Part shown: piece by piece, positions 34,015 to 45,975 of the stretch
How the letters are laid out: every line of letters starts with the position of its first letter
Position numbering within the stretch: the first letter of the stretch is position 1
Origin: Phytophthora hibernalis
Taxonomy: Eukaryota > Oomycota > Peronosporomycetes > Peronosporales > Peronosporaceae
Length of the DNA: 64,000 nucleotides
Direction of reading: 5' to 3'
Assembly: GCA_012656075.1 (NCBI GenBank)
Contig: JAAKBF010000024.1
Span: forward strand, 496,001-560,000
Notes under the pieces: model-generated
Told to the model about the DNA's origin: nothing
What the model saw: only the letters and a program-made list of their open reading frames with translations
The model's database searches: none
Position numbers and translations under genes: made by a program

Positions 34015-34495
34015 CCTTGAGTGCTGGGGGTTAAGTTGGGAAAGACCGAACAGCATCGCTTACATCGTGAATGGAGGCAAATGAAGACCGATGACGAGAT
34101 GTAGATCCGCGAGAAAGACATCGCCGAGGCTTTATCTGAAGCACCAGAGCGTCAGTTTGAACAATACCTCGCTGATCAGTTGGTACACGGCAAATTTACG
34201 GCCAAAATGGAGGGATAATGTTTATATCTGTTGCAAATCTTCTTGTCGATCTGTTGTGTTTATAATTTGCTGGAAACCTGTCATCTGTGCATTGTTATCT
34301 GTTGCGGGGAATAGAGACCGTAAGCAACAGGTATATGGTACGGAAAACCTGCAACATAAATGTATGTAGTAGTGCAGAATCTGAATTTCTGCTAACGAGT
34401 GGCACAACTTTATATTCACGATCGGTGCACGTAAGTCTACGTGTTGCCTTCGACAGCAGTAACAAAACACAGATTCTAAGATGACCGTATCAACT
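33835..34495. other. Spacer between pogo and piggyBac elements
   Basis: After the pogo right TIR, TGCTGGGGGTTAA (34022-34034) matches the outermost 13 bases of a piggyBac right end. It may be the edge of a lost piggyBac copy. The rest shows no gene. Confidence 0.4.
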
Positions 34496-37400
34496 TTAAC
34501 CCCCTACGCCCACACGTTGTATCGTACAACATGTTTCAATAGGGATTGGCTCAGAAAACAACTAAACTTTAGGAAATCAAGTATAAGCACATCCTAACAA
34601 AAACGAGACGTTCCCGCAAATGCACAGGGCTAGGCATAAAACGGCTCATAAAATATACCGGCTCCCTCCCTCTCTACTCCGAATCAGTGGCTATCGCTCA
34701 TTCGAAGAAAACTCGAAGACAGAGCAAGACGGCTAAGGACACGCATGATAGGCAAGAACTTACGCAAGGAATCACTTTCCGAACACCTTCGCTTTTTCGA
34801 GCGTTTGGGTAGCCACATCGACGAGGAGCGGAAGCGCCTGGTGAGGTAGCATGTTGCATATTTGTCAGGGGGCGCGGCGAGGACGTCAACTTCAGCGACG
34901 ACCGCCCGCCGCCGTCAACGGGTAAAGCCCCGCGCACAGCTCCCCCACCCAAGAAGTTGAGACCCCGAACGGCATGGACGCGTCTTACCTTAGGGCATAA
35001 ATCCCCTGCTATCCCAGGAGCGTCATGGTATTGCTGTAAGGACGGCTGCTGGTTCCGGGAAGAAAGCGCCAGTCTCGAGGAAGGCCAAGGACGACGACAG
35101 CGATTACGATCCCGACGACATTGATGGCGAAGACGAGGACGAAGCGGTCGAGATGGATGAATTCAGTGAAGAGGAGAAGGTGGCATCGACGGTGACGAAT
35201 TAGAAGGCGAAGCGTGTCACCAGACCGAAGAGCAGCAAGCCTCAAGGGGTCAATGTCGAAGGTAAGCATGTTTCATGTTGTCGGACACAGCAAAGGCTTA
35301 TAACTTACTCATGGTGTATGTGATGCAGGGACAGCGAAGCAAAAACAAGAAAAGCAAGTGCTGCTCGTGCAGCTAAGTAGAAAGAGAAGGAGAAGAATGC
35401 TGCGGAGAATCGATGTGCCACCGCTTCAGATGAAAAGCGGGTGCGGCGGAGCATGAAGTTACGAGAAAAAGATGAAGAGAACTACGCAAGCTACTACGAA
35501 GAAACGTGCAACCAATTCCAGTTTAAAAGCTGTAACGCCAAAGCGCAAGTAGTCTATGCCCGATCAAGGTATAGCCGCGGAATCACCAGCACCGATTCCA
35601 TCATTGACAAGGTACGACATGATATATGTTCTGTCCATCTGCATGTACTCACAATTGTTGTTGTCCTTCATGCAGGTATGTACAACATCATGCCAAGTCC
35701 AGCCTGTGTACAATTTCTTACTACATCCAGCATGTTTATTGATACTGAGCGCTCGATTTCTAACTCGTATCTTTGATACGCGAACAGTTCCAAGTCTCCA
35801 GCTCCGACTCCGTTGACGCCAAGCCAAGCTGCTGCAACGGGGCCTACACCCACGCCGGATTCTGTTGATTCTCTATTAGCGCGTTCCACGTACAATCGTA
35901 AAGTAGGAGCGGTGCATTTTTATTAATTGGGCACTAACTTGTATGATGTATTTCGAGACAGATCGCCTCCGCACGCGCCCGTTTCTGTTGAATCTGCACC
36001 ACCTGTATACTTTGTGACGAAGGATCGGATCCCCAGGATTTCGAAGTCCTAGAATCGGACTGTGACGAAAATGAGACGGAGATCTGCTTCTATGACGACG
36101 ACGAGGTGTTGGAGCGTTCAGCGCGTGCTGCAGAAGATGCCGGAGAGGAAGAAGTTGACGAGTTGGGGCATAATGAGGATGAGGTTGGCTGTGAAAGTGA
36201 GCAGATTGAAGCTACAGAAAGCGACCCGATTACTACAGACACTACCGAAGAGGGTGGTGATGTTGGCCAAAGTGGCGAAGATGTTAGCGCTGCTCCGTCG
36301 GCGCATCAGTGGGATGTTCTGGATAAATCGTTGATGGTTGACTTTGCCAAGGATGACGAGAACATGGTGAACATGCGCGCGGAGGGTCGGATGTTTAGTA
36401 AGGTTGCGTGATGATGTTGTACCATGATGTTGTAGCATGCAACATGTTCTAACATGTCCAATGTTGTATTTTACGTTATGTAGACGCCAAAGAGGTTCCG
36501 CCTGATCAACGTTGCCCTGAGTTGTATTCTGGAGACTACGGACCTACAGACGAGGTTCTTGCTTTGGCCGGGTCGCCTTTGAAGCTGTTTTTTCTTCATG
36601 CTAAAACGTTTGTGGAAGAAAGTGGTAGATGAGTCGAACCGCTACTTCCTGCAGAATCCGACAACACGAGTTGATGACATGTTTAAAAACAGAAGACCCT
36701 GGCAAAAATCGAAGGAGCGGTTTATGCATCGTGAGGCTAAAAATCCCGACATCGAGCCCCATGAAATTATGACTGTGCTAGGTTTTCTAAAGGCTCGGAT
36801 GTTGAATCCGCAATCGGCGCAGATTTTGTGATCACTGTAGAACAACAGCGAAAAGAGCGGTGCCGCACGGGACGTTCAGTGACTTCATAGGTCGCCACCG
36901 CTTTGAGCATATAATGGCAAACCTCCATTTCACCAACAAACCGGATGTTCGCGCTGCTACGGACCGCGCATGGAAAGTGAGATCCACTATCGAAACGCTA
37001 CAACATACGTTTCCAATGGGATACAAAACCCCGCCAGTGATTTCGTTCGACGAATGTATTCTGCCTGCGAGGAACCGCAACACCCCCACACGGCAGTACA
37101 TCAAGGTGAAACCGCACAAATGGGACACGAAGTTGTTCCTGGATGCTGCGCAGACACTGCATACTGCATAATGTACGTTTGCGCGAGTTCTTTGGAACTC
37201 GCATTTTGTGTGTGGCTAAGTCAAACATGTTGTATCTGACTTAATGTCGTCTGTATCTATGGTGTATCTGTCAACATGTAGAGTTGAGGTGTACTGTGGC
37301 AAGGCATAACAAATCGAAGAGGTGGGAAACGTACCTGAAAGGTCAAATGGAGAAGGTCGCAAGCCGAACCGAGGCCAACGTGCGTCATTCACGTACAAGT

Positions 37401-37504
37401 TCAAGTCTGACTGCATAAAGTCCTTCAAGGCATCGGGTGAAGACGAGTTAGATGGAGGAGAATTGAGCCCTCAGGCCAAGCGAAGTAAATTAATAAAAAT
37501 ATAA
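34496..37504 (+). mobile_element. piggyBac-like element 1, internally deleted
   Basis: The left end is TTAA followed by CCCCCTACGCCCACACG, then TTGTATCGTACAACATG, matching the left end of the 49.8-kb copy. The N-terminal exon region (34760-34990) and the middle of the transposase follow. A clear right TIR was not found; TTAA at 37934-37937 preceded by GGAGGGG is a weak candidate. Confidence 0.6.
36062..37504 (+). pseudogene. piggyBac transposase 1
   Basis: An acidic N-terminal region ends QWDVLDKSLMVDFAKDDEN (36310). Core pieces are RFMHREAKNPDIEPHEI (36718), GTFSDFIGRHRFEHIMANLH (36870) and GYKTPPVISFDECILPARN (37020), which carries the first catalytic Asp. An intron fits 37173-37281 (GTACG...ACATGTAG). 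After EVGNVPERSNGEG the protein jumps to an unrelated basic tail ending KRSKLIKI, so the second and third catalytic Asp are missing. The tail is joined in frame, which is unusual for a simple deletion. Confidence 0.7.
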
Positions 37505-38753
37505 ACGGCATCGGTGCTGGTTAGTCCACACGGCCGCCACGGCCCTCAAAATTGGTGTCAAGCTGGCTCACATACAGGTGTAGCATAATATCAACGCTGG
37601 TCGCCGTCGCCTTAGCGGTTGTCCAGGAAATACTGCGAGTGGTCGCCGTACCAGCCGCATTACTGTCCAAGTTCGTGTAGGTGATACCGTACAACTTATA
37701 TTAAGTACGTGTAGATTGCATTTGCACCCAAAATTCATTTATGGGTGATTAATGTATCCACCCGTCCCAACGTATACAACTATACGCCGTCACTATACAT
37801 GTGATTAAAACAGGTAAAAAAAACACACAGTGATTCATCCTCCCTAACCCTCACATGTAGATTCGTGACGCTTGTAACAGGGGGAATACGGTAAGCAGTT
37901 TAAGTCTTACTTTTGGCTCCCGGTTTGGAGGGGTTAAATTGCCCGTATGAAAACCTATACTAAAACCACCAAGTTTGGCTCGGGCATACACTCATAGACG
38001 TAATGGTTAAACTAGGGTGCGCCCATGTTGACCAGAAACATTGTAGATCTATGTACCGTAACACACCGATTCAATGCGACAGTGGTAAAAACTGAATTCA
38101 TATATTTTGAAATAACTTCTTTGCTTTTTCTTTTTACGATCGTAAAAACTAAAATTGTCCTTGAATTTTGAAAACTTTTATATTTGAAGCGACTTTTTAC
38201 GACTGTTACATTGAATCCGAACTTTACGGTAGTGTGTCGACATGAAATAAATACATTGCCACTTCAGCGAGAATCGAATTTAAGCGAATTATCAAGAGTT
38301 GAAGACAGTGTACAGCGACTGTATTAAATGAGCATCGCCTTAATCCTCGCACTTGACCTTTGCTTCGTCAAGTGTGGTTGGGAAGAAAGAAGAGATGATT
38401 TCGCATTGACTGGTGCTTGTCGCACTCCAATCGACCGCATATTGAGGTCACACGGACTGAAAACATCTTGAAGTAAGTAACCCCATACAAATTACTGTTG
38501 TTGGGGTGGATGCTCATTTAATACAGCCGCTGTACAAGTCAATAGAGGACGCAGAAAAATGCTGGGACAGTATTTCCCTCTTCCCAAGCCATTAATAGTG
38601 GTATTGACGGTGTACTTTTTGGGTTAAGTGCCGGTTTTCGATCACAAACATAGTGAAAACAAAACGCTTTTCCTAAGGAATTTCCAGAGGTTTCGTGCTT
38701 AAAAAGCATCCTTATCTCGACCTTCCACCTCAACACTTGCAACATAAAGCCAT
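37505..38753. other. Intergenic, no gene seen
   Basis: AT-rich, with stops in every frame. A tandem-like phrase about TTTTTACGA recurs near 38135 and 38195. The 38330-38530 part contains the string AAATGAGCATCGCC and, inverted, GGATGCTCATTTAATACA, a weak inverted pair that may bound a small element. Confidence 0.35.
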
Positions 38754-40717
38754 TCAATAATCACTTTGGCGTGCAGCTAACTTTTCACCGACTTTGTCGG
38801 CCAGAAGATCGAGATTCGTTTGTGTAGGATTTGCACCATAATTCTTGAAAAGCGCCTCCAGCTCCAAGTCCGGCGAATCCTTCGGAAAGCCGTGAAGAAT
38901 GGACTGCGTGAGGATCTTCGCGTCATTTTGCATTAGTAAGGAAGACGCGCCCATCCATTCAGCAAGATCAATCCACAAACGCTGTCCATCCTTTACAATC
39001 ACATTCGGCACGCGAGGATCTCCGTGGGCCACGCCAGCAGAGTGGAGCCGCCATAGCATGTCAAAAGGTCTTGCGTCTCCTGACTTGTGGTAGGATAAGA
39101 TATAGGTTCCCCAACAGGAGACAGCAACAACGCGGCGCCTTCAAAAATCTGTGTAGCCTTCTCCACAGGTTTAATCGCCAGGTCAGTGTGCTGGGCACCC
39201 ACTAATGCGCGTTCTTCTTGAAAAAGACGTCCAACCGAGCTCGTCTCCACGATCTTCAAGGCCAACAAATCCCCGTGACCTACTCGTTTTACCTTGAAAA
39301 CGCGTCCGAATGCACCACGGCCGAGAAATGCATCACCCTCCACCACTTCAACGTTTAACGCAGAGCAGGCATCAGTCAAACGCGTCACCCACGGCGACAA
39401 TTTCTTAGTAATAAAGTTACGAAACAACGCTTTCGAGCCCTCCATGACCCACATCGCCGTCATAACACGAACCACAACACCATCGAGGCTATCGATCAAC
39501 CAAAATGTTGTGCGGTTGAAGAGAACGGCACTTCCTGGCCCCTTGGGGAAAGGTGCTGCATGTATCGCACGACTTGGCCAAATGGAGCACCTCCCAAATT
39601 TTTAGTGATCTTGCTCTCGAAGAGAACGAGGCAATCAAATAGTGCCTTATCTGCTCTCCCAAAACGAAATGACGTACCCTCTCGACGGACTTTATCATTT
39701 GGTTCAGGCTCCATGTGATACATCCCACGATGAGTCACAAATCCATCTGGCTTGAGGTCTGTATTGCTGTTGCCCCACGTAGACTGCGACAACCATTTAT
39801 AACGCTCGCTATTGACGAATACAACATCGAGGCTGTCCAGCGCATTGCTGAAGTAAGGAGTAATGAATGCGTCAAAGCAATCCTCCGTTTTAATGGAGTC
39901 GACTTTGGCCTGAACTCCCACCGACCAAAAGGCATCTGCTCCGATTGTTTCTTCAGCAACCGAGACATATCCGCCATTCACCAGTAGATTCAAATGCTCT
40001 TGACCCAATTGTGAATCGGATTTACTCGGCGTCGCAGGGTGTAAAACTCTCTCAAGTGTGCGCTTCAGTTCACGATCCCGTTCGCGAGTTTCTTTATCTC
40101 GCTTACGATCCCGTTCGCGAGTTTCTTCCTTCAGTTCACGAATTTCTTCCTTGAGTTCACGAGTTTCTTCCGCTCGCTTACGTTCGCGTCTTTCTTCCGC
40201 CGCAACATTCCAAGATCGAACAGCGTCTTCATCGATTGTCGTCAATGCAACGTTTGAGAGCATACTTTCGAGTTCCTGATCGCCACCAGCCCCTTCGGAA
40301 CCACCACCAACACGTGAACTTGCTCACTGGATGGAAGCTCCATGTTATTCTTCGTGTAGAACCACGTTGCTATTGTCTTTGAGGCCAGAATCTGTTCTCC
40401 GGCGGTCAGCGCATTGATGTAATCATCGGATTCTCCTTTTACCAGGTTCAGAGCAACCCGATGTTCGTCTGGGAGCCACTTGAGCCTTTCCTCCATATCC
40501 TCCGCAGAAGGGCGGTAAACAGGGACGACCTTCTTGCCGCCCTCCGCTCCAACGGGCTGCTTCGCCAGGAAGATCTGCAGCTTCTTCGCAGGAATGTTGA
40601 TGTCCTTCTCTCGTCCTTGATCGCCTTCTTCAACGCTGACACAGACGCGCCCTCGTCGATGTCCACCTCAAACGCGCTTCCTGCCACACCAACGATAGCG
40701 CAAAAGAGCTTCACCAT
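38754..40717 (-). pseudogene. Crinkler (CRN) family effector pseudogene with nuclease-like and kinase domains
   Basis: The start codon at 40717 opens MVKLFCAIVGVAG, the classic CRN N-terminus. The LFLAK-type motif is present as LQIFLAK in a shifted phase, and the end of the DWL domain as HVLVVVP (near 40310). A Arg/Glu-rich coiled region (about 40090-40200) precedes a segment with LKPDGF and LFESKI (39760-39620), a PD-(D/E)XK-like layout. A protein-kinase-like part follows: FLGRGAFGRVF (39330), LALKIVE (39265), GVAHGDPRVPN (39030, where HRD would be) and WIDLAEW (38970, where DFG would be). At least four frameshifts (near 40615, 40285, 39510 and 39065) break it. CRNs are secreted oomycete proteins acting in host cells. 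No intact product is encoded here. Confidence 0.8.
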
Positions 40718-41463
40718 CTTCTCTCCACACGGCAGATTCTGGAATGACTGTAGAAGAGATGGAGAATTTACGGTCGTATTTAAGCGACTTCCAACCAATG
40801 ATGAGACGCCACGCGTTGCGCTACATGTATTTTAATACGGTACATACGCGGCGGGTCGGTCGGAAATTTTGGTAAATCCGGTTGGACCGGCCAAAAGCAT
40901 TCAATTTAACCACGGGGTATCGTTGAAAAGGTCTTATTGCGAACTTTTCAGCCAATGACTCTGCAATGTTGCCAAGTTGCTCAAATTTAAAAATCGCGGG
41001 AAATCCGCAGGAGGGATGTCATGAGGGATATGTTGGGATAACACCCTGAAATAAAAAATTCTGATGACTTGATAAAAGTAAGGCAGCCTCCTAAATAGAC
41101 TACCGGAAAACCTGCTGCAAATCATTCAACTATTGGCAATACGATCGACCAAGATCTTGGCATTCACTTATCAGACGACTTATATGCAGACTGCATCATT
41201 CCATCCACTGCAGACTGCAGTGGAAGGAATGATGTACTGCAAATAGAGTCGAAGTTAGCTGTAGAATATTCCTTCGAAATTAGCGCTTCTTAAAGAATTT
41301 TCGTCGACTTCGATAACTTCGGATCCTAAATGATTTGATTTATGGTAAGATTTACACTGGATAACCGTATGGAAGCGGTGAAAAGGGAGGGTTCTTACGA
41401 GGGCGCGTCCCTATTAAAATAGGGACGCGCCTCTCGCTCTCAGCTGGAACGGTCGTCGAGATC
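40718..41463. other. CRN upstream region and spacer
   Basis: 40718-40860 is the CRN 5' flank. The rest shows no domain. A 12-bp inverted pair is visible near 41190-41240 (ATCATTCCATCCACTGCAG and CTGCAGTGGAAGGAATGAT), a small hairpin. Confidence 0.45.
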
Positions 41464-41846
41464 TCAGTCGTCGAGTAGCTTTTGCAGCTGCAGGACTTGC
41501 TGATGCATTTTGTCGGGTTTCACACACGCAAATTTGTACGTTCCGGGGTGATACACACACGAGAAGCGGTTGTTCTGCTCGTCGGAGTACTTCTGTCTGC
41601 ACAACCGGCACTGTAGAACACGTGTTTGGTGATCGTGCATTATCGAGAGTCTTGATGGTAGTATTGCTGCCTTGATCTCGCGGAGCAGACTTTGTTTTTC
41701 AGCACAGGTGATGTAGTAGTCATCGTCAGTTTCGGCTTCTGTAGCAGTAGTTCATGCTTCATCTTGAACAAAGCTCTCACTCTCGTTCTCTGTGTCCAAA
41801 TATTCGTCCACCGATGAAACATCTCTTTTAGTTGTCGTTGTGTCAT
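41464..41846 (-). pseudogene. Small zinc-finger-like protein remnant
   Basis: The final 58 codons (ATG at 41640) include CRLCRQKYSDEQNN and CVYHPGTYKFAC, giving a C-x2-C-x13-C-x2-H layout plus a later Cys, which suggests a metal-binding knuckle. The same phase runs upstream through AEKQSLLREIKAAILPSRL to an in-frame TGA at about 41755, before which an acidic stretch (DEYLDTENESESFVQ) reads on. So a longer protein has been broken by one stop. The family is not recognised. It begins next to a repeat also found at 45.97 kb. Confidence 0.4.
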
Positions 41847-41849
41847 GGT

Positions 41850-42095
41850 TCAACCTGAATCTCGACTCACTGGGATGGTTCAACCTGAACCTCGACTTTC
41901 AAGCGTAATCCAACGTTCCCAATTGCAACTAGTAATTCATGGCCAACTTCACAAACGATAGACTCTAGTGGATAGGACACATCTAGTCTAGTTAGCACAG
42001 GGCAGAGTTTATTACCGCCTTCAACTCAAGCAACAGCTCAAGTCCAGCTCCGCTACAACTGAAGGCCTGTTGAGTTTCACCAAGTGCGGGACAGT
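41850..42095 (-). repeat. Direct repeat, copy 1 (LTR-like)
   Basis: About 245 bp that recur at 45965-46215 with few changes (for example GTCCAACGTTCCC, GACTCTAGTGGATAGGAC, CAAGTCCAGCTCCGCTACAA). The two copies are in the same orientation and bracket 3.9 kb of retroelement fragments, as LTRs would. TG...CA ends and a primer-binding site were not secured. Confidence 0.5.
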
Positions 42096-42149
42096 TAATA
42101 GCTGTTGAAGCGTGACAACACGACCGTACATACCCAGCCATGGTACGCG

Positions 42150-42754
42150 GTCGTAGCCCAAATCCCCGTCCCCGACAAACTCGTCGTATGAGAGAATTGC
42201 TGCGTTCCGTGAAATCGTTCACGGCTCCTCCAACCGGGCAGGAGTAGTCATTGATGACTCGAATTGACGTTGAACTGCCGAGTTTCTGAACTACGCCGAT
42301 CGGGCTGGTGAATATGTTGGACCAAAGCTTAAGTAAGTCAGCATGAACGATCAGGTAGCGACCGTCTTGGTGACCTTTAGCAATGTTCACGCACTTGATC
42401 CGCGTGCAATTCGACCACCTTGTGGTTTGGAGGGGGTCCGCCTGAAGTTGTGGTTTGTCCGGCTTCCAGAGGGGCAACGACTCCATCGCGAACGACTGTA
42501 TTCCAGCGTTGGGTCAATTGGCGGAGACCAGGGTCGGCCGGAGTTGGTAGTTCGAAGATATCCTTGTTGGGTCTTGGGTCGGAGGGTGTCTGACCTCGAT
42601 AAACTTGAACGAACTCTGCCAGTGATAACCCACAACGTTGAGCGACCTCGGTATCGGCGTGAATCCGGCGCTTGTCGAACTGGGTAGCTTGCCCCCACTG
42701 ATGAAGTGGCATGTCCACGAGCCATTCAGCCGCAAACTGGCGATATTGGTGCAT
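42150..42754 (-). pseudogene. Retroelement RT N-terminal fragment
   Basis: Frame 42377-42754 ends QRWNTVVRDGVVAPLEAGQ with a GGPPPNH motif. After a shift, frame 41992-42486 reads LLKLWSNIFTSPIGVVQKLG and SIRVINDYSCPVGGAVNDFT, the first RT block in which the template strand contact (xSPxGVVxK) and INDxS occur. No YxDD is present because the element is cut at about 42150. It belongs with the gag-like frames upstream. Confidence 0.55.
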
Positions 42755-43085
42755 GCGGTCGATATCAAGGCTGTGATGTACTGCTAGTTGAGACTGATTG
42801 AACTTTGAATGAGCAGCGGAACACTGTTGGCTGAAGCCTGAAATGTATTTGGCCGCGGAATGTGTCTCTTGTGACTGATGTTCGAGGGCTTGTACCCCGA
42901 ACTAGCTGCACTGGGAGCATGTATTCCAGTTGTTGACGGCCCCTGGACATGTGCCACCACGGGTCGCTGGTCATTTTCTGGTGCAGGGGTCGCTGCTCAG
43001 AAAATGAATGTTGAGCTCTCGGAATTGTTGACGCTGTGTCGTTTTCCACCCGATCCTCCGTGCGGCACGGTATCGGGTCCTGATA

Positions 43086-44977
43086 TCACAGGTCTTGAAA
43101 CTCTTGGCCCAACCCGAAGAAATTCTTGTCAATGAAGGCCTTGGCATCGGCGGGTAGAGCCATAGGCCTGAAGTAAACTCGGTTCGGGTCAAAGCACTGG
43201 CCAGGAGCGGGTCCTGTGCAACCCTTCTTGGATATGTAGCGCATGCAGAGCGTTTTATTGCCCTGTTTCGGTAACATGCTCGATAACTCGCGTGGAACTG
43301 CTGACGGCTTCTGTGTTCGTTGGTCTCGTGAATGACTTGGACGGGAACCCGGTGCTACCCGAGAGGTTATTGACGCTACTAGTGCAGTGACCTGGCGTTC
43401 TTGCTGAGACTGAAATAGCTCCATGAGATGGTCATCGTTTCAGGCAAATTCGTTGCCAATGAGCGCCGCTGTCTGAACGTCTGTGGCGATTACCTCGCTG
43501 CGGAACTTGCCAAGCTTGGAGTTGACCCAAAACACCAGCATGTTGCATGTGGTTTGGTCCGGTCGGGATAACACTGCGTACTTTTCCATGAACGTCGCTC
43601 CCGCCTTGATGAAGCTGTACACCAAAGGGCTGTAGAATCTGTCTGCGAATAGGAGCAGTGCGCTAAAGACTTCGACAATATCGGAAACACTTCGTGGCGA
43701 TGATGTTGGGTGGAGCGAGTTGGAGCGGCCAAAGTTGGTCATGTTGACACCGTTCATAGTCGGCTGTTGCTCGAGCTCTTCGATGAAGCGGCGAAAGTGC
43801 ATTAACGAGAGCCCACGTACACCGAAACTGAAGTCGTAGGCGAGACGGAGTACCGGGGAGTTGCCAGAAACTGCGTTTGGCGACCCTGTTGCCCAGACTC
43901 TAAAATAGCTTGAGCATTCTTACCTCTGAGTGAGGGGTGAGCCACTGCGTCGTGTACGTAGCGTTCCATCTGAGATGGCCTGAATGAAGATACTTGTGTG
44001 TCGCTTGACATCGAAAGTGTCGGGTTATCAATATCGACGGAGGGGAGGAGACCGGATCCGCCCTCGTCGGAGTCTCGTGTGCGCTTGCGCAGCTACCGGT
44101 TCTGAAGTCGGACAAGGCTGATGTTGGCTTGATCGGTTGGATCCTCCGTTTTTCCTTCGTCATCTGAATCACTGAACGCCATATCCATACAGTTAGAATG
44201 CCTCAAGTCAGTTGGAGATTGCGCGGGTGCGGAAGTTGGTGCTGCTGCGAGAAGACGGTCAACGAACACGTCGCGCGGGCTGTTGCTGCGACTGTCCATC
44301 TCACAGTCAACTATATTTTGACGGCGGACCATGACAACTGCGAGCGTGTCTGGGCGGATGAGCGGGACTTGCTCTTCCGGGGTAAATGCCACGCTGAGCA
44401 TCGTCGAGAGGACACTAGCAGGAGTACCAGACCTGCTCTTGCCACACGCTCATTCTGGCGATCCAACAGCTCGAGCTCATTCATTACCGTGGCGTTGACA
44501 GTGGCACCGGTACGAAGCGCGTAATTCAGTCGGTCGACGGCGATTACATTTTGGGGCTTGTGAGTGGAAGTCGAAGGATGTCAGTGCCGGAGCGAACTGT
44601 CAGTACAGCTGCACCCTTCTGCATGCTGTAACCTGACACCAGGCCGTACGTCCACGCGCCGCAGGCGTGCGTGCGGGTTGCACAAACGCAATCGGATGAC
44701 CGACGTAGGATCCAGGCTATAGCTCTGTCTCGTGGCGGATGGTTGCACACTTGACTTCGAACTCGCTGGATTCCTCTGTGTCGTCCGGCCCCGTTTTGCG
44801 CACGGTAGCGGTTGCGCCCTGAACCTTGGTGACAGCCACGTACGTGAACCCTTCGAGTGTCGAAAAATGTGGGGGCCCGATGAAGGCGATGGAGCCGGTT
44901 GAAACAGATGGGTTCTGCATGGCTTGGCTGGAGTGGAGGTTCGTGCTGTACGGAAGGTTTGGACTATAGCGGCACAA
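43086..44977 (-). pseudogene. Retroelement gag-like region
   Basis: Consecutive minus-strand frames: 44717-44977 (compact beta-rich start, FTYVAVTKVQGATATV), 44093-44401 (acidic), 43440-43802 (HFRRFIEELEQQPTMNG and YAVLSRPDQTTCNMLVFWV, a gag-capsid-like helical part) and 43086-43424, which has KTLCMRYISKKGCTGPAPGQC, a Cys-rich knuckle. All are in different phases. The order and position before an RT fragment indicate gag. Confidence 0.55.
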
Positions 44978-45188
44978 GGAAAACTTGCGAGTGAGCTTCC
45001 TGTCGCTCTAGAGAGCTAGTTGCTCGTGGAGCACGTCCTCGAGCTCTTGTCTAAGAATACAAGTGGTTTCGAAACTACTCAATCCTATCCGGAAACCCGA
45101 ACATCCTGCGAATGTTCGCCACTCTACCAAAGTAATCACGCCGAAACAGCCCCGGAAAATGCGGGCTGAGGACGGATAATTCTACTTC

Positions 45189-45625
45189 ATGATTCAGCTC
45201 GCTGAGCCACCCGAGCAATCGGAGAAGTCGACGCGTCAAATCGGCCAAGACTGGGACAAACTGCGTGGCACTCCAGTAGAACCCGTCGTCTTGAAGTACA
45301 AGGACACGGTATTTCGCACGCAGCTACCCAGCACCCCGCCTCAACGCTCAGCTGACATTGAAGCCGAGATAGAGCTGGTAGACGATGTACCAATCGCGAG
45401 GAAGCAGTATCGATTGAGTGAAGAGATGAAGCAAACCATTCGGGAATGGACGCGCGAGATGCTCGAGGGGAATCATTAGGTCTTCGACGTCGGCTTACTC
45501 ATCGCCGACCTTTTGCGTCAAGAGAACAGTCGGCTGGCGTATTGTGCACGACTTCATGGCAATTAACAGCAAAATTCGCATTCCGGCGACACCGATTCCT
45601 CGGAAAGAAGACATTTTCGATTGCG
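45189..45625 (+). pseudogene. Gypsy RT, first half
   Basis: IELVDDVPIARKQYRLSEEM (45376) and REWTREMLEG are the entry to Gypsy RT. After a shift, VKRTVGWRIVHDFMAINSKI (45510) and IPATPIPRKEDIFDC (45581) follow. The coding sense ends near 45625, exactly where the second half of an RT, on the opposite strand, ends. Confidence 0.7.
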
Positions 45626-45629
45626 CCCG

Positions 45630-45975
45630 AAGTAGTCGCCTAGACACGGGATTTCTTCCGAGAAAAATATACATTTTGCCAATTTCACGTACAGTTCCTT
45701 TTCCTGGCATCGTGCTAGGACCGCGTCCAGAGCTCGGAGGTGCTCCTCAATATCCGTAGATTTTGTGAAGATGAATAGGTCGTCAAAATATGCCTGGCAG
45801 AACGTCTTCTGGTCTCTGAAGACATGTTGCATGAGTCGATTGAAGGCTGTAGGATTGCATGACAAGCCCATAGGTGTGACCAGGTACTCGAATTGACCGC
45901 CAGGAGTTGATAATGCGTTGTAGGGTATATCTGACTCTCGAAGCCGAACCTGGAAAAATCCCCACAGAAGATCGA
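45630..45975 (-). pseudogene. Gypsy RT, second half, inverted
   Basis: DLLWGFFQVRLRESDIPYNA (45970), FEYLVTPMGLSCNPTAFNRL (45890) and YFDDLFIFTKS (45800, with the active-site DD) are the RT blocks that should follow the 45189-45625 fragment, but here they are on the minus strand and converge on it. The frame stays open for 181 codons because the repeat 45965-46108 reads in phase. Confidence 0.7.

Noticed and set aside
34022..34034. TGCTGGGGGTTAA as a right end of a piggyBac element
   Set aside because: It matches the outer 13 bases, but no corresponding left end or transposase is found to its left; a pogo element occupies that side.
37920..37937. GGAGGGGTTAA as the right end of piggyBac 1
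   Set aside because: Similarity to the left end is only about eight bases; too weak to fix the border.
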